Notes under the pieces: generated by a model | Database searches by the model: none | Told to the model about the DNA's origin: nothing | Seen by the model: the letters and a program-made list of their open reading frames with translations, nothing else | Part shown: positions 36,025-45,364 of the stretch, one piece after another | How the letters are laid out: the number at the start of each line of letters is the position of its first letter | How positions within the stretch are numbered: the first letter of the stretch is position 1 | Translations under genes and position numbers: made by a program | NCBI GenBank assembly: GCA_041752395.1 | Contig: JBGSWN010000063.1 | Coordinates: 3,840-67,839, forward strand | Direction of reading: 5' to 3' | DNA from: UBA6168 sp041752395 | Lineage (GTDB): Bacteria; Bacteroidota; Bacteroidia; Chitinophagales; Saprospiraceae | DNA: 64,000 nucleotides

Positions 36025-37815
36025 TCAATCCAGTTTCAGCACCTCAATAAACGCTTTCTGCGGCACTTCCACATTGCCAATCTGGCGCATCTTCTTCTTG
36101 CCCTTTTTCTGCTTTTCGAGCAGTTTCCGCTTACGGCTTATATCTCCACCGTAGCATTTGGCGGTTACGTCCTTGCGCATGGCAGAAATGGTCTCACGGG
36201 CAATTATTTTAGCACCAATGGCAGCTTGGATGGCGATGACGAACTGTTGCTTTGGCAACAATTCCTTGAGTTTTTCACAGATGCGGCGACCGAAGGCGTA
36301 GGCTTTATCTCGGTGTACCAATGCCGAAAGTGCATCCACTGGCTCGGCGTTCAGCTTAATATCTACTTTCACCAAATCACCTTCCCGATAGCCGATGGGA
36401 TGATAATCGAAGGAGGCGTAGCCCCGGCTGATGGATTTGAGGCGGTCGTAAAAATCGAAGACGATTTCGGCCAACGGAAGTTCCAAGGACATCTCAACAC
36501 GGGTCGGCGTCAGGTAGCTTTGGTTCAGGAAGATGCCCCGTTTGTCAAGGCAGAGCGACATGATGGCACCGATATACTCAGGCTTGGTGATGATTTGCGC
36601 AGCAATATAAGGCTCCTCCACAAAGTCCAAGTTCGTGGGGTCTGGGAAGTCAACTGGGGTGCGCAAAAATATCTTTTCCTTTCGGGTCGTGTAAGCGTAG
36701 TAGGATACGTTCGGAATGGTCGTGATGACCTCCATGTCATACTCCCGACTGAGGCGTTCTTGGATGATTTCGAGGTGCAACATACCTAGGAAGCCGCAGC
36801 GAAAACCAAAACCCAAGGCTGCCGAGCTTTCTGGTTCGAAAGTCAACGAACTATCGTTTAATTGCAGCTTTTCTAAGCTTTCCCGAAGGTCTTCAAAGTC
36901 CTCGTTTTCAATAGGATAAACGCCTGCAAACACCATCGGCTTCACTTCCTCAAAGCCGTGGATGGCCTCTTCGCAAGGGTTGGCGTGATGTGTGATGGTA
37001 TCTCCCACCTTGATTTCCTTGGATTGCTTGATGCCCGTAATGACATAGCCCACGTCTCCGGCCCTCATTTCGGGCTTTGGAATCAAGTTCATTTGCAGGA
37101 TGCCCACCTCGTCGGCGTTGTATTCGTTGGCCGTGTGAAAAAAGCGGATTTTATCGCCCTTTTTCATTGTGCCGTTCACGATTTTATAGTAAGCAATGAC
37201 ACCCCGGAACGAGTTGAAAACGGAGTCGAAAATGAGTGCTTGTAACGGTGCTTCGGGGTCGCCTTTTGGGGCAGGAACCCTTTCAACGATGGCGGTCAGC
37301 AAACTTTCGATACCCTCACCCGTCTTGCCGCTGGCCAATACAATGTCCTCTTTTTTTACCCCGACCAATTCGATGATTTGGTCCATCACCTCATCAATCA
37401 TGGCATTCGGCATGTCAATCTTATTGATGACGGGAATGATGGTCAAGTCGTGGTCAATGGCGAGGTATAGGTTCGAGATGGTCTGCGCCTGGATTCCCTG
37501 CGTCGCATCCACCAGGAGCAAAGCGCCTTCACAGGCAGCGATGGAGCGGCTCACTTCGTAAGAAAAGTCAACGTGGCCGGGCGTGTCAATCAGGTTGAGG
37601 GTGTAAACCTCTCCGTCTTTGTGATGGTGGTACAACTGAATGGCGTGGCTCTTGATGGTGATGCCACGTTCCCTTTCTAGGTCCATGCTATCAAGCGCCT
37701 GGGCCTTCATATCACGGGAAGAGATGGTCTTTGTTGTTTCCAACAAACGGTCGGAAAGGGTGCTTTTGCCGTGGTCAATATGTGCGATAACGCAGAAATT
37801 GCGGATATTCTTCAT
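36025..37815 (-). CDS. lepA: Elongation factor 4 (back-translocase LepA)
   Basis: 596 residues from ATG 37815 (MKNIRNFCVIAHIDHGKSTL). The G1 motif AHIDHGKST is at 11-19, DTPGHVDF and NKIDMP mark the GTPase, followed by domains II, III and V (KPMVFAGVYPIE, CGFLGMLHLEII) and the LepA-specific C-terminal domain ending KRKLLEKQKKGKKKMRQ. It binds stalled ribosomes in a GTP-dependent manner. A 14-residue upstream extension read from low-complexity DNA is rejected. Confidence 0.97.
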   Translation of the reverse strand: MKNIRNFCVIAHIDHGKSTLSDRLLETTKTISSRDMKAQALDSMDLERERGITIKSHAIQLYHHHKDGEVYTLNLIDTPGHVDFSYEVSRSIAACEGALLLVDATQGIQAQTISNLYLAIDHDLTIIPVINKIDMPNAMIDEVMDQIIELVGVKKEDIVLASGKTGEGIESLLTAIVERVPAPKGDPEAPLQALIFDSVFNSFRGVIAYYKIVNGTMKKGDKIRFFHTANEYNADEVGILQMNLIPKPEMRAGDVGYVITGIKQSKEIKVGDTITHHANPCEEAIHGFEEVKPMVFAGVYPIENEDFEDLRESLEKLQLNDSSLTFEPESSAALGFGFRCGFLGMLHLEIIQERLSREYDMEVITTIPNVSYYAYTTRKEKIFLRTPVDFPDPTNLDFVEEPYIAAQIITKPEYIGAIMSLCLDKRGIFLNQSYLTPTRVEMSLELPLAEIVFDFYDRLKSISRGYASFDYHPIGYREGDLVKVDIKLNAEPVDALSALVHRDKAYAFGRRICEKLKELLPKQQFVIAIQAAIGAKIIARETISAMRKDVTAKCYGGDISRKRKLLEKQKKGKKKMRQIGNVEVPQKAFIEVLKLD

Positions 37816-37905
37816 AAATAAATTGAAAATGGATAATTGATAATTGAAAATTAACACTGGTCATTTCCCCAATATCAATCATCAATCCCTCCTCGTTTTG
37901 GGGCG

Positions 37906-37946
37906 CAAATGTACGCAAATTTCACGTGGTTAGTTGCCTAAATTTG
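37906..37946. promoter_or_regulatory. Divergent promoter boxes between lepA and the antiporter gene
   Basis: On the minus strand TACATTTG (37906-37913) is a perfect TAnnTTTG box facing lepA. On the plus strand TAAATTTG (37939-37946) is another facing the antiporter gene, about 100 bp before its ATG. No convincing -33 TTTG is seen for either at standard spacing. Confidence 0.4.
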
Positions 37947-38044
37947 GCAAACAAGTTAGACAAGGTCGCCCTGCTTCACCCTTCTCAAATCCTCAAATCC
38001 TCTCACTCTCAAATCCTACCCATTACCTACCTTCGCCCCCAGAA

Positions 38045-40051
38045 ATGAACCTGATTTTCCTCAACCTATTCGACTGGTCCTTGCCGATTAGCAACCCGGT
38101 TTTCGTGATGTGCGTCCTGATGCTGTCTGTGCTTACTGTGCCTGCATTGATGCAACGGCTTAGGTTGCCCGGCATTGTAGGATTGATATTGGTTGGGGCG
38201 CTGTTGGGGCCGCATGGGTTCGGCTTGTTGAAATTAGGGGAAGGCATTCAACTTTTGTCAAAAATTGGGCTGCTTTACATCATGTTCTGGGCAGCTTTGG
38301 AGGTGGACATCGTCAGTTTTTTGAAAAACAAACACAAAAGCCTCACCTTCGGCCTGCTGACTTTTAGCCTCCCATTATTGCTGGGTGGGTTTTGCAGCTA
38401 CTATTTCTTAGGATTGAATTGGATGGGTTCCCTATTGCTGGCTGGCATGTTTTCGACGCATACCCTCATCTCCTACCCTATCGTCAATCGCTTGCAAGTT
38501 GCTCGTGATGAAGCAGTTTCCATTACCGTAGGCGGCACCATTATCACCGATACACTGGCGCTGTTGCTATTAGCAGTCATTTCTGGAATGGCAGAAGGCA
38601 ACATGAGTGCATGGTTTTGGCTGCGCTTGATTGTTTCTTTTACGGTTTTTGGAGGTTTGGTATTCGGCTTGCTGCCAATTGTTGCAAAATGGTTTTTCCG
38701 CAGGGTAGAAAGCGATGTGACCTACCAGTTTGTTTTTGTGCTTGCAATGGTTTTCGTGAGTGGATTACTGGCGGAACTGGCTGGCGTAGAAGCCATCATC
38801 GGGGCTTTTTTGTCGGGACTCGTGCTCAACCGGCTGATACCACACGGCTCCAGCCTCATGAACCGAATTGAATTTATTGGCAATGCACTGTTCATTCCAG
38901 TTTTCCTTTTTAGCGTAGGAATGTTAATAAATCTCCATGTTTTCTTCGAAAACGAGAAAACCATCCTCACGGCGCTCGGCCTTACTGTGATGGCCATCGG
39001 CACGAAATGGTTGGCCGCTTTTTTTACCCAAAAAATCTTCGGCTACAGCGCTGACCAAGGCAAGCTGATTTTTGGCCTCAGCAGTTCCCATGCAGCTGCC
39101 ACCATTGCTATCGTTTTGATTGGTTTCAATCTCAAGCTCTTCGACGAGACCATCCTGAATGCCACTATCTTCCTAATTATGGTGACGTGCTTGGTCAGTT
39201 CAATCGTGACCGACCGCGCTGCCCGCAAAATAGCAGCTGCTAGCACTCGAACCCATTTACCAAACAGGTTTGCGCAACGAATCCTAGTCCCGATAGCAAA
39301 TCCTGCCAGCGTGGCCAACCTCCTTGACTTCGCTTTTTTGATAAAAACGGTTGAATCAAAAGAGCCCGTCTACGCCTTGTCCATCATCTTGGATGACAAG
39401 GATGTGCGTGGAAAAATTAGGGAAAACCAAACGCTGATTGCGCCGGTGCTGCGCAATGCAGCCGAGCGGGGAATTGCACTTACACCCATCAATCGGGTGG
39501 ATGTGAGTGCCGTCAGCGGTATCCTCGGTGTTGCCAATGAGCTGCTGGCGACGGAAATCGTAATTGGCTGGCACCCAAAGGCCAGCACCACCGAGCGCCT
39601 CTTCGGTACCTTGCTGGACAACCTGCTGGACGAGTCCCCTGAGATGCTTTTCGTGACCAATATCCTTCAGTCGCCCTATTCATTTAAGCGGTTAAAAATT
39701 GTCATGCGGGAAGCCGCCCTCCTCGAAAGGGGCATTGGCGAAATGCTGCATCGGCTTGAAAACATTGCCCACAACCTCGACCTTCCGCTGCTGCTCTTGG
39801 CCACACCCACTACCGTAGAAGCAAGCGCCAAGTATTTTAGTGAAAACACCCTGCGGCGATTGCATAGCTATCCTTTTTCAGAAACCAATTGGTGGCAACT
39901 CCATGAAACCGAGGTTGTGGACGAATTGCTCATCATTGTCAGCGCCCGACAGGAATCGCTTTCAGCGGAGGGTTTTATGCAGAAAATCCCAGCGTACTTA
40001 GCGGAAAATTTTAAGGAGAAGAGTTTCGTGGTAGTGTATCCAGGGCTGTAA
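38045..40051 (+). CDS. CPA2-family cation:proton antiporter with cytoplasmic Usp-like tail
   Basis: 668 residues from ATG 38045; the longer frame (to 37934) is a polar stretch without family sequence. Residues about 15-390 form roughly twelve helices of the Na+/H+ exchanger/Kef fold (RLRLPGIVGLILVGALLGP, then AIIGAFLSGLVLNRLIP). The remaining 270 residues resemble two universal-stress-protein-like alpha/beta domains (RILVPIANPASVANLLDFA) rather than a TrkA-N nucleotide-binding domain. It likely exchanges Na+ or K+ for protons at the inner membrane. It is followed by folC after 87 bp. Confidence 0.88.
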   Translation: MNLIFLNLFDWSLPISNPVFVMCVLMLSVLTVPALMQRLRLPGIVGLILVGALLGPHGFGLLKLGEGIQLLSKIGLLYIMFWAALEVDIVSFLKNKHKSLTFGLLTFSLPLLLGGFCSYYFLGLNWMGSLLLAGMFSTHTLISYPIVNRLQVARDEAVSITVGGTIITDTLALLLLAVISGMAEGNMSAWFWLRLIVSFTVFGGLVFGLLPIVAKWFFRRVESDVTYQFVFVLAMVFVSGLLAELAGVEAIIGAFLSGLVLNRLIPHGSSLMNRIEFIGNALFIPVFLFSVGMLINLHVFFENEKTILTALGLTVMAIGTKWLAAFFTQKIFGYSADQGKLIFGLSSSHAAATIAIVLIGFNLKLFDETILNATIFLIMVTCLVSSIVTDRAARKIAAASTRTHLPNRFAQRILVPIANPASVANLLDFAFLIKTVESKEPVYALSIILDDKDVRGKIRENQTLIAPVLRNAAERGIALTPINRVDVSAVSGILGVANELLATEIVIGWHPKASTTERLFGTLLDNLLDESPEMLFVTNILQSPYSFKRLKIVMREAALLERGIGEMLHRLENIAHNLDLPLLLLATPTTVEASAKYFSENTLRRLHSYPFSETNWWQLHETEVVDELLIIVSARQESLSAEGFMQKIPAYLAENFKEKSFVVVYPGL

Positions 40052-40138
40052 TTTTAGAAAGTCCAGACATTATTTTATCTTCAAAACAATCAATAATCGC
40101 ACTTTAAAGCTTTTTCAATTTTTGATTTTTTTCAGGAT

Positions 40139-41440
40139 ATGACCTACAAGCAAACACTCGAATACTTGTTCTCACAACTTCCGATGTTCCAGCGCATCGG
40201 CCCTGCGGCATTCAAAAAGGATTTAGGGAATACCTTGGCACTTTGCGCCCATCTTGGCCAGCCGCAGCTCCAGTTTCCTACCATCCACATCGCCGGCACC
40301 AACGGCAAGGGCTCTACGGCGCACATGTTTTCAGCCATTTTCACCGCAGCAGGTTTTAAAACTGGCCTTTACACGTCGCCGCATTATCGGGATTTCCGGG
40401 AGCGCATAAAAATCAACGGCGAGCTGATTCCCAAGAAGGAGGTGATTTCCTTCGTAAATGCCAACCAAGCCTTTGCGGAGCAACTAAAACCTTCTTTTTT
40501 TGAATGGACGGTCGGTCTCGCTTTCGACTATTTTGCGAAGCAAAAAGTGGACATCGCCATCATCGAAACGGGCCTCGGCGGGCGGCTGGATTCTACCAAC
40601 GTCATCACTCCACTTATCAGCGTCATCACGAATATCGGCTACGACCACCAAAACATGCTAGGTGATACGCTTCCTTTGATTGCGGGCGAGAAGGCTGGAA
40701 TCATTAAATCGAGGGTGCCAGTGGTGGTTGGGGAGACACATGCCGAAACGCAGCAAATTTTCATTGAGAAGGCAAAATTGGAAAACAGCCCCATTCTTTT
40801 TGCCGACCAGCACTTCCTGGCGAATCCTCTCCACACCAATCATGATTGCGTTTTTTATGATGTTTTTAAAAACGGTAAGCCCTACCTCGAAGCACTAGAA
40901 CTGAACCATTTGGGCGATTACCAACGGGTAAACCTCTGCACGGTGTTGCAAGCAATGGAAGTCGTTGCTCCGAATTTTGAAGCATTTGAGGATAGAAAGT
41001 TACTTGAAAAATCAATTCGCCAAGGCTTGGCCAATTTGAAAACTTATGCCAATTTCATTGGCAGGTGGGAGTATATCAGTCAAAACCCAAGGGTGCTTTG
41101 CGATAGTGCCCACAACGAGGATGGCATCCGACTGGTGGTGGAGGCCCTTCGGAAAATACCGCACGAGAAGCTTCATTTTGTATTTGGCACCGTCAACGAC
41201 AAGCCCCCAACCAAAATACTTTCGATGCTGCCAAAAGACGCACGCTACTATTTTGCAAAGGCAGATATTCCCCGTGGGCTGGATGCTGATTTGCTTGCGC
41301 AACAGGCAAAAAGCATTGGTCTGAATGGCAAATCCTACCAATCCGTGAAGCGGGCTCTGGCCGCTGCCAAGCGTTCGGCTGCTCCGAATGACCTAGTTTT
41401 TGTCGGTGGAAGCATCTTCGTGGTGGCCGAGGTAATTTGA
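40139..41440 (+). CDS. folC: Bifunctional folylpolyglutamate synthase / dihydrofolate synthase
   Basis: 433 residues. The ATP-binding loop GTNGKGS is at 53-59, then the KTGLYTSPHYRDFRERIKING stretch and the family motif ETGLGGRLDSTN (about 143-154), YDHQNMLGDTLPLIAGEKAGI and the C-terminal domain motif CDSAHNEDGIR. It adds glutamate to dihydropteroate and to folates. The ATG at 40139 is the only sensible start. No other fol gene is adjacent. Confidence 0.95.
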   Translation: MTYKQTLEYLFSQLPMFQRIGPAAFKKDLGNTLALCAHLGQPQLQFPTIHIAGTNGKGSTAHMFSAIFTAAGFKTGLYTSPHYRDFRERIKINGELIPKKEVISFVNANQAFAEQLKPSFFEWTVGLAFDYFAKQKVDIAIIETGLGGRLDSTNVITPLISVITNIGYDHQNMLGDTLPLIAGEKAGIIKSRVPVVVGETHAETQQIFIEKAKLENSPILFADQHFLANPLHTNHDCVFYDVFKNGKPYLEALELNHLGDYQRVNLCTVLQAMEVVAPNFEAFEDRKLLEKSIRQGLANLKTYANFIGRWEYISQNPRVLCDSAHNEDGIRLVVEALRKIPHEKLHFVFGTVNDKPPTKILSMLPKDARYYFAKADIPRGLDADLLAQQAKSIGLNGKSYQSVKRALAAAKRSAAPNDLVFVGGSIFVVAEVI

Positions 41441-41491
41441 TTGGGCTACGACCAATCTGAATTCCTCATCTCTCATGCGGCCTTTTTCGGC

Positions 41492-41499
41492 TATTTTTG
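41492..41499 (+). promoter_or_regulatory. Putative -7 element of the T9SS type B propeller gene
   Basis: TATTTTTG is a perfect TAnnTTTG box lying after the folC stop and 29 bp before the ATG at 41528. It supports that start against the longer frame beginning at 41441. No clear -33 TTTG. Confidence 0.4.
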
Positions 41500-41527
41500 C
41501 TTCAAATTTTTCACAAAACAATCAAGA

Positions 41528-43921
41528 ATGCCTCGCTTTTTTTTAGTGATTTCCCTCATTTTTCCAATTTTGGTTTTTGCGCAGCAAAAGGAATGTGTGT
41601 TTGTTGATTGGTCAAAACACTATGGTGGTAGCCAGTCGGATGCTGCAAATGATATGCAAAGAACGCCCGATGGTGGGTTCATTGCGGTAGGTTATTCCCG
41701 TTCGCAAGATGAAGATTTGACTGGAAACAAAGGGGCTTCGGATTATTGGGTGGTAAAATTGGACTCACTTGGCAACTTGCAGTGGCAGCAGAATTATGGT
41801 GGATTTGACAACGATGTTGCCACGGCGGTGCAGCTAACGGATGATGGTGGCTACATCGTGGCAGGTGGCACGGTTTCATTGAGCGGGCAAGTAACTGGAA
41901 ATCATGGCGCAGAAGATGCTTGGGTGCTACGGCTGGATGCTGCTGGCAATATCGTTTGGAAAAAGACTTATGGCGGTACGTTAAATGACCGTGCCGAAAG
42001 CCTTCACAGCACGAGCGACGGTGGATTCATTCTCTCTGGATATTCTCAATCAGGCGATGGCGACTTGAATGGAAACTACGGTGAGTTCGATTACTGGGTT
42101 TTTAAAATCAATGGAAATGGAGATTTACTGTGGCAAAAGAACCTAGGTGGCAATTTGTCGGATTTCGCCTTTGATGCCATTGAAACAACGGATGGCGGTT
42201 TCTTGGCAGTTGGTTCTTCGTTTTCAAATGGCGGCCAAGTGGTTGGAAATCAAGGGTTTTACGATTATTGGGTAGTAAAACTCAGCCCAACAGGTAATTT
42301 AGTTTGGTCACAGGCATTGGGAGGCGTTGGCGAAGAAAGGGCATATGGCGTCGCATTGACCCAAGGTGGGGTGTTGGTAGTGGGCAATTCCAATTCTTCT
42401 GATGGCGACGTACCCGGCAACAACGGTAGCTACGATTTTTGGGTCACCAAAATTTCAGACGATGGCACCTTGCTTTGGAGCAAAAACATTGGAGGCAGCA
42501 GTGAGGACAGGGCCTTCGGGATTTATGCCAAGGCCGATGGTGGTGCCTTGGTGGCAGGGTTTTCGGCTTCCTCCAATGTTGATGTTGGCGGAAATTACGG
42601 TAGCAAAGACGGTTGGCTCGTCAACATTGACCCAGATGGTCAGATAATTTGGGAAAAAAACCTAGGCGGTTCCCTTGACGACCGCCTCGCTGCGGTGCTC
42701 GAACTCGACGAAGGCGGTTTTGCTTGTGCCGGATTTTCTACTTCTTCCAATTTTGACCTCGATGGAAATTACGGTGAACAAGATTTATGGGTAGTCCGAC
42801 TTTCGCCGGATTCTCTTGAAATTGACCTTGGTGCCGACACGATTTTATGTGCAGGTCAAGGTGTTATTCTGGACGCTGAAATGCCCAATGTCACCTACCT
42901 CTGGCCAGATGGCTCTACCTTGCCGGTTTTTCTGGTGAGCAGCCCCGGCGATTATTGGGTGGAAATTGACAAACAAGGCTGCAAGAGCCGTGATACGGTT
43001 GCGGTCGAGTACGTCTCGGAAACACCTGTAAACATTGGGAACGACACCATTCTTTGCGAAGGAGAAACCTTGCTGCTCGACCCCGGTATTGCTGGTGCAG
43101 CCGTTTTTTGGAAAAATGGGAGTACCGACCCTACCCTACCTGTAAAGCTTCCGGGGGAATACTGGGTAGAAGTCAGCAAGGACGGCTGCGAATATCGGGA
43201 CACGATTCAAGTGGATTTCACTACCGTTCCATTTGAGCTTGGGGAGGATTTGACGCTTTGCGAAGGCGAAACGGAAACGCTCGAAATTCCATTGAGCAAT
43301 GCTACCTTCCTGTGGCAGGATGGTAGCACCAGTTCCGATTTTACCGTGACTGCTCCTGGGTTGGTTTGGGTAAAAGTGGCCCAAGGTGGCTGCGCTGGAA
43401 CGGATTCGGTGGTTGTTTTTTACCAAAATGGGCCAATTGATCCGCTCCCAGATTACAGTTTTATCTGCGAAAATGAGGGTCTGTGGCTGAATGCAAAGTT
43501 CGACGGGGCGACTTATCGTTGGCAGGATGGTTCAATTGAGCATAATTTTAAAGCCGTTCGACCAGGGAATTACAACGTAGAAATAAAGGTTGGAGATTGT
43601 ATTTTCGAGGATGAGGTTGAACTGAGGGCCTGCGAACTTTGCCTGTATGTCCCCAATGTTTTTTCCCCAAATGGCGATGGCATCAACGACGAGTTCCGAG
43701 GTTTCCCGGGTTGTGAAATCAGCAATTTTCAGCTTTTCGTTTTCGACCGTTGGGGGGATTTAGTTTTTCAAACGACCAATCCTGACGAAGGATGGGATGG
43801 GGAAATGAAAGCTAAAAAAGCACAACAAGGCGGGTTTGCCTACCGCATTGAATTTGATTATTTGAACAACGGCGAGATTCAGCACCAATCCAGACAAGGC
43901 AGCGTCAACTTGATGCGATAG
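41528..43921 (+). CDS. Seven-repeat propeller protein with Ig-like repeats and T9SS type B sorting domain
   Basis: 797 residues from ATG 41528 (signal peptide ending VFAQ). Residues about 25-430 contain seven repeats of some 53 residues, each with the pattern [YLI]GG-x4-[DE] ... DGGF-x2-[AV]G ... GN-x-G-x2-D-x-WVVK[IL] ... GN[LI]xW, fitting a seven-bladed propeller. Four Ig-like repeats of about 75 residues follow (LGADTILCAGQGV, IGNDTILCEGETL, LGEDLTLCEGETE and a diverged fourth), each with paired cysteines. The C-terminus (YVPNVFSPNGDGINDEF, FVFDRWGDLVF) is the gliding-motility/type B sorting domain, so the protein is exported by the T9SS and held on or released from the surface. Adhesion is an inference. 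Confidence 0.88.
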   Translation: MPRFFLVISLIFPILVFAQQKECVFVDWSKHYGGSQSDAANDMQRTPDGGFIAVGYSRSQDEDLTGNKGASDYWVVKLDSLGNLQWQQNYGGFDNDVATAVQLTDDGGYIVAGGTVSLSGQVTGNHGAEDAWVLRLDAAGNIVWKKTYGGTLNDRAESLHSTSDGGFILSGYSQSGDGDLNGNYGEFDYWVFKINGNGDLLWQKNLGGNLSDFAFDAIETTDGGFLAVGSSFSNGGQVVGNQGFYDYWVVKLSPTGNLVWSQALGGVGEERAYGVALTQGGVLVVGNSNSSDGDVPGNNGSYDFWVTKISDDGTLLWSKNIGGSSEDRAFGIYAKADGGALVAGFSASSNVDVGGNYGSKDGWLVNIDPDGQIIWEKNLGGSLDDRLAAVLELDEGGFACAGFSTSSNFDLDGNYGEQDLWVVRLSPDSLEIDLGADTILCAGQGVILDAEMPNVTYLWPDGSTLPVFLVSSPGDYWVEIDKQGCKSRDTVAVEYVSETPVNIGNDTILCEGETLLLDPGIAGAAVFWKNGSTDPTLPVKLPGEYWVEVSKDGCEYRDTIQVDFTTVPFELGEDLTLCEGETETLEIPLSNATFLWQDGSTSSDFTVTAPGLVWVKVAQGGCAGTDSVVVFYQNGPIDPLPDYSFICENEGLWLNAKFDGATYRWQDGSIEHNFKAVRPGNYNVEIKVGDCIFEDEVELRACELCLYVPNVFSPNGDGINDEFRGFPGCEISNFQLFVFDRWGDLVFQTTNPDEGWDGEMKAKKAQQGGFAYRIEFDYLNNGEIQHQSRQGSVNLMR

Positions 43922-43937
43922 GATTTCCATGAAATAG

Positions 43938-43972
43938 AAAAGAGGCATTCGTTTACACAAATGCCTCTTTTT
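43938..43972. terminator. Bidirectional terminator between the type B propeller gene and yceI
   Basis: AGAGGCATT (43941-43949) pairs with AATGCCTCT (43960-43968), with A residues before and T residues after. The two flanking genes converge here. Confidence 0.85.
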
Positions 43973-43993
43973 CAACTATTTACAAAACTGAAA

Positions 43994-44602
43994 TTAACGA
44001 ACGGCTGTCAATTTCACTTTCAGGTCAAATTCGTCGTAGATAGTCTTGTCGCCAAGGCCATCGAAGAAGCTGCCAGAACCGTAACGGACATCGAAGTCAG
44101 TGCGGTCAATTTTGATGTCGCCAGTTGCAACGATTTTACCGCCATCTGCCTCGGTCAGCAAAGCGTCAAACTTCACTTCTTTGGTAGTGGATTTGATGGT
44201 CAGGTTGCCAGTGATTTTGTACTCACCTGGCTTGCCCCTTGGCGCAACTTTGGTGATGACAAACCTCGATGTAGGGTAGGTAGCAGTTCCAAAAAAGTCA
44301 TCAGACTTCAAGTGACCTTCCAGCTTTCCAGCCATGTCACCTTGCAGGTCAAGGCATTTCAAAGAAGTCATGTCAATATCAAAAGAACCTCCTGAAAAGA
44401 AACCTTTGTCGTCGTAAGTCAAAGTACCAGATTTGATGTTTACAACACCATTGTGTTGGCCTGTCACTTTGTGGCCCGTCCATTGAACATTGCTGTTGAG
44501 TGTGTCAACTTTAAGGGAAGCGCCCGGCTTCACAGTGAAAGCAAGTCCAGCAAAAGCAATCATTGCCAACAAAATGGCAGAAAATGAAGTGAATTTTTTC
44601 AT
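43994..44602 (-). CDS. YceI-family periplasmic lipid-binding protein
   Basis: 202 residues with signal peptide (to about residue 24). YceI landmarks are VQWTGHKVTGQHNGVV, GSFDIDMTSLKC, LEGHLKSDDFFGTATYP (typical HLKSxDFFD) and FDVRYGSGSFFDGLGDKTI near the end. The fold is a beta-barrel that holds a polyisoprenoid or similar lipid. No cytochrome b561, which often accompanies yceI, is present. It lies 110 bp downstream of a MarR gene on the same strand, so MarR control is possible but not shown. Confidence 0.92.
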   Translation of the reverse strand: MKKFTSFSAILLAMIAFAGLAFTVKPGASLKVDTLNSNVQWTGHKVTGQHNGVVNIKSGTLTYDDKGFFSGGSFDIDMTSLKCLDLQGDMAGKLEGHLKSDDFFGTATYPTSRFVITKVAPRGKPGEYKITGNLTIKSTTKEVKFDALLTEADGGKIVATGDIKIDRTDFDVRYGSGSFFDGLGDKTIYDEFDLKVKLTAVR

Positions 44603-44656
44603 AAAAAATTAGCTTGTTAAAATGGTGAAAGAATTTCTGTGTTGGTACACACATTT

Positions 44657-44688
44657 TTAAACGCAGTCAAGTTTCAGAATGTTGACTG
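44657..44688 (-). terminator. Weak hairpin downstream of the MarR gene
   Basis: CAGTCAA (44664-44670) pairs with TTGACTG (44682-44688). On the minus strand it is followed by a short mixed T/A run, so its terminator activity is uncertain. Confidence 0.35.
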
Positions 44689-44712
44689 GATTATCTTAAG
44701 AAAGTCTTAAAA

Positions 44713-45165
44713 TCAGCCTCTCATTTTATCCAACAATTCATTTAGTTTCATAACTTCCTCATTAGAAAGGCTTTGTGATAAATTATCTGCTAAAGCATTC
44801 ATTTTTTGAGTTGCGTTTTCAAGCAAAACAAGCCCAACTTCCGTGATTACTACCTCAGCCCGCCTGCTGTCCTCACTGCATTTTGCTTTTTGCACCAGGT
44901 TTTTGGTAATCAATTTATCTACCAACCGAGAGGCATTGGAAGTTTTGTCAATCATCCTTTCCGTTAGTTCTTTGATGCTTCCCGGCTTTGGGTACATTCC
45001 ACGAAGGATTCTAAGTATGTTGAACTGATGGCCAGAAATTCCAAAAGCCTTCAATTCTGTCAAGGATTGGTAGGATAACCAGGAACTCGTGAACAGAATA
45101 TTCACATGTGCCTTGACATACTCGTTGGCGAAGCTCTTTTGTTTTATTTCGTCTTCTATTCGCAT
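44713..45165 (-). CDS. MarR-family transcriptional regulator
   Basis: 150 residues of winged-helix MarR type: helix LTELKAFGISGHQFNILRIL, recognition region SIKELTERMIDKTSNASRLVDKLITKNLV, wing CSEDSRRAEVVITEVG and dimerisation helices at the C-terminus. It is followed by yceI on the same strand; in several Bacteroidota a MarR gene and yceI occur together, so yceI is the likely target (inference). Confidence 0.9.
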   Translation of the reverse strand: MRIEDEIKQKSFANEYVKAHVNILFTSSWLSYQSLTELKAFGISGHQFNILRILRGMYPKPGSIKELTERMIDKTSNASRLVDKLITKNLVQKAKCSEDSRRAEVVITEVGLVLLENATQKMNALADNLSQSLSNEEVMKLNELLDKMRG

Positions 45166-45201
45166 AATCAGCTATTTAAAACTGTGAGAAATCCAGTTTT
45201 G

Positions 45202-45209
45202 CAAAGGTA
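45202..45209 (-). promoter_or_regulatory. Putative -7 element of the MarR gene
   Basis: The minus strand reads TACCTTTG, a perfect TAnnTTTG box 37 bp upstream of the ATG at 45165. Confidence 0.45.
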
Positions 45210-45364
45210 AAACCAACTGTGCTTGGAGCAGCTTTTTTTCTTGATAAATACCTAAAATACTCAAGATTCAATTATTCTGGTATGAATTTTACAAGCTTCG
45301 AAAACGTCAATCCTTTAAATAATTGCTAACCTTGCCCCTTCTTAAATAGGTATTAAAATTCAAC

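Noticed and set aside
35965..36789. 274-codon ORF on the plus strand inside lepA
   Set aside because: LepA motifs are complete on the minus strand; the antisense frame lacks any recognisable feature.
37816..37860. Possible small repeat in the lepA leader (AATTGAAAAT/ATAATTGATAATTG words)
   Set aside because: Short A/T words of this kind arise by chance in AT-rich leaders; no second copy found in the window.
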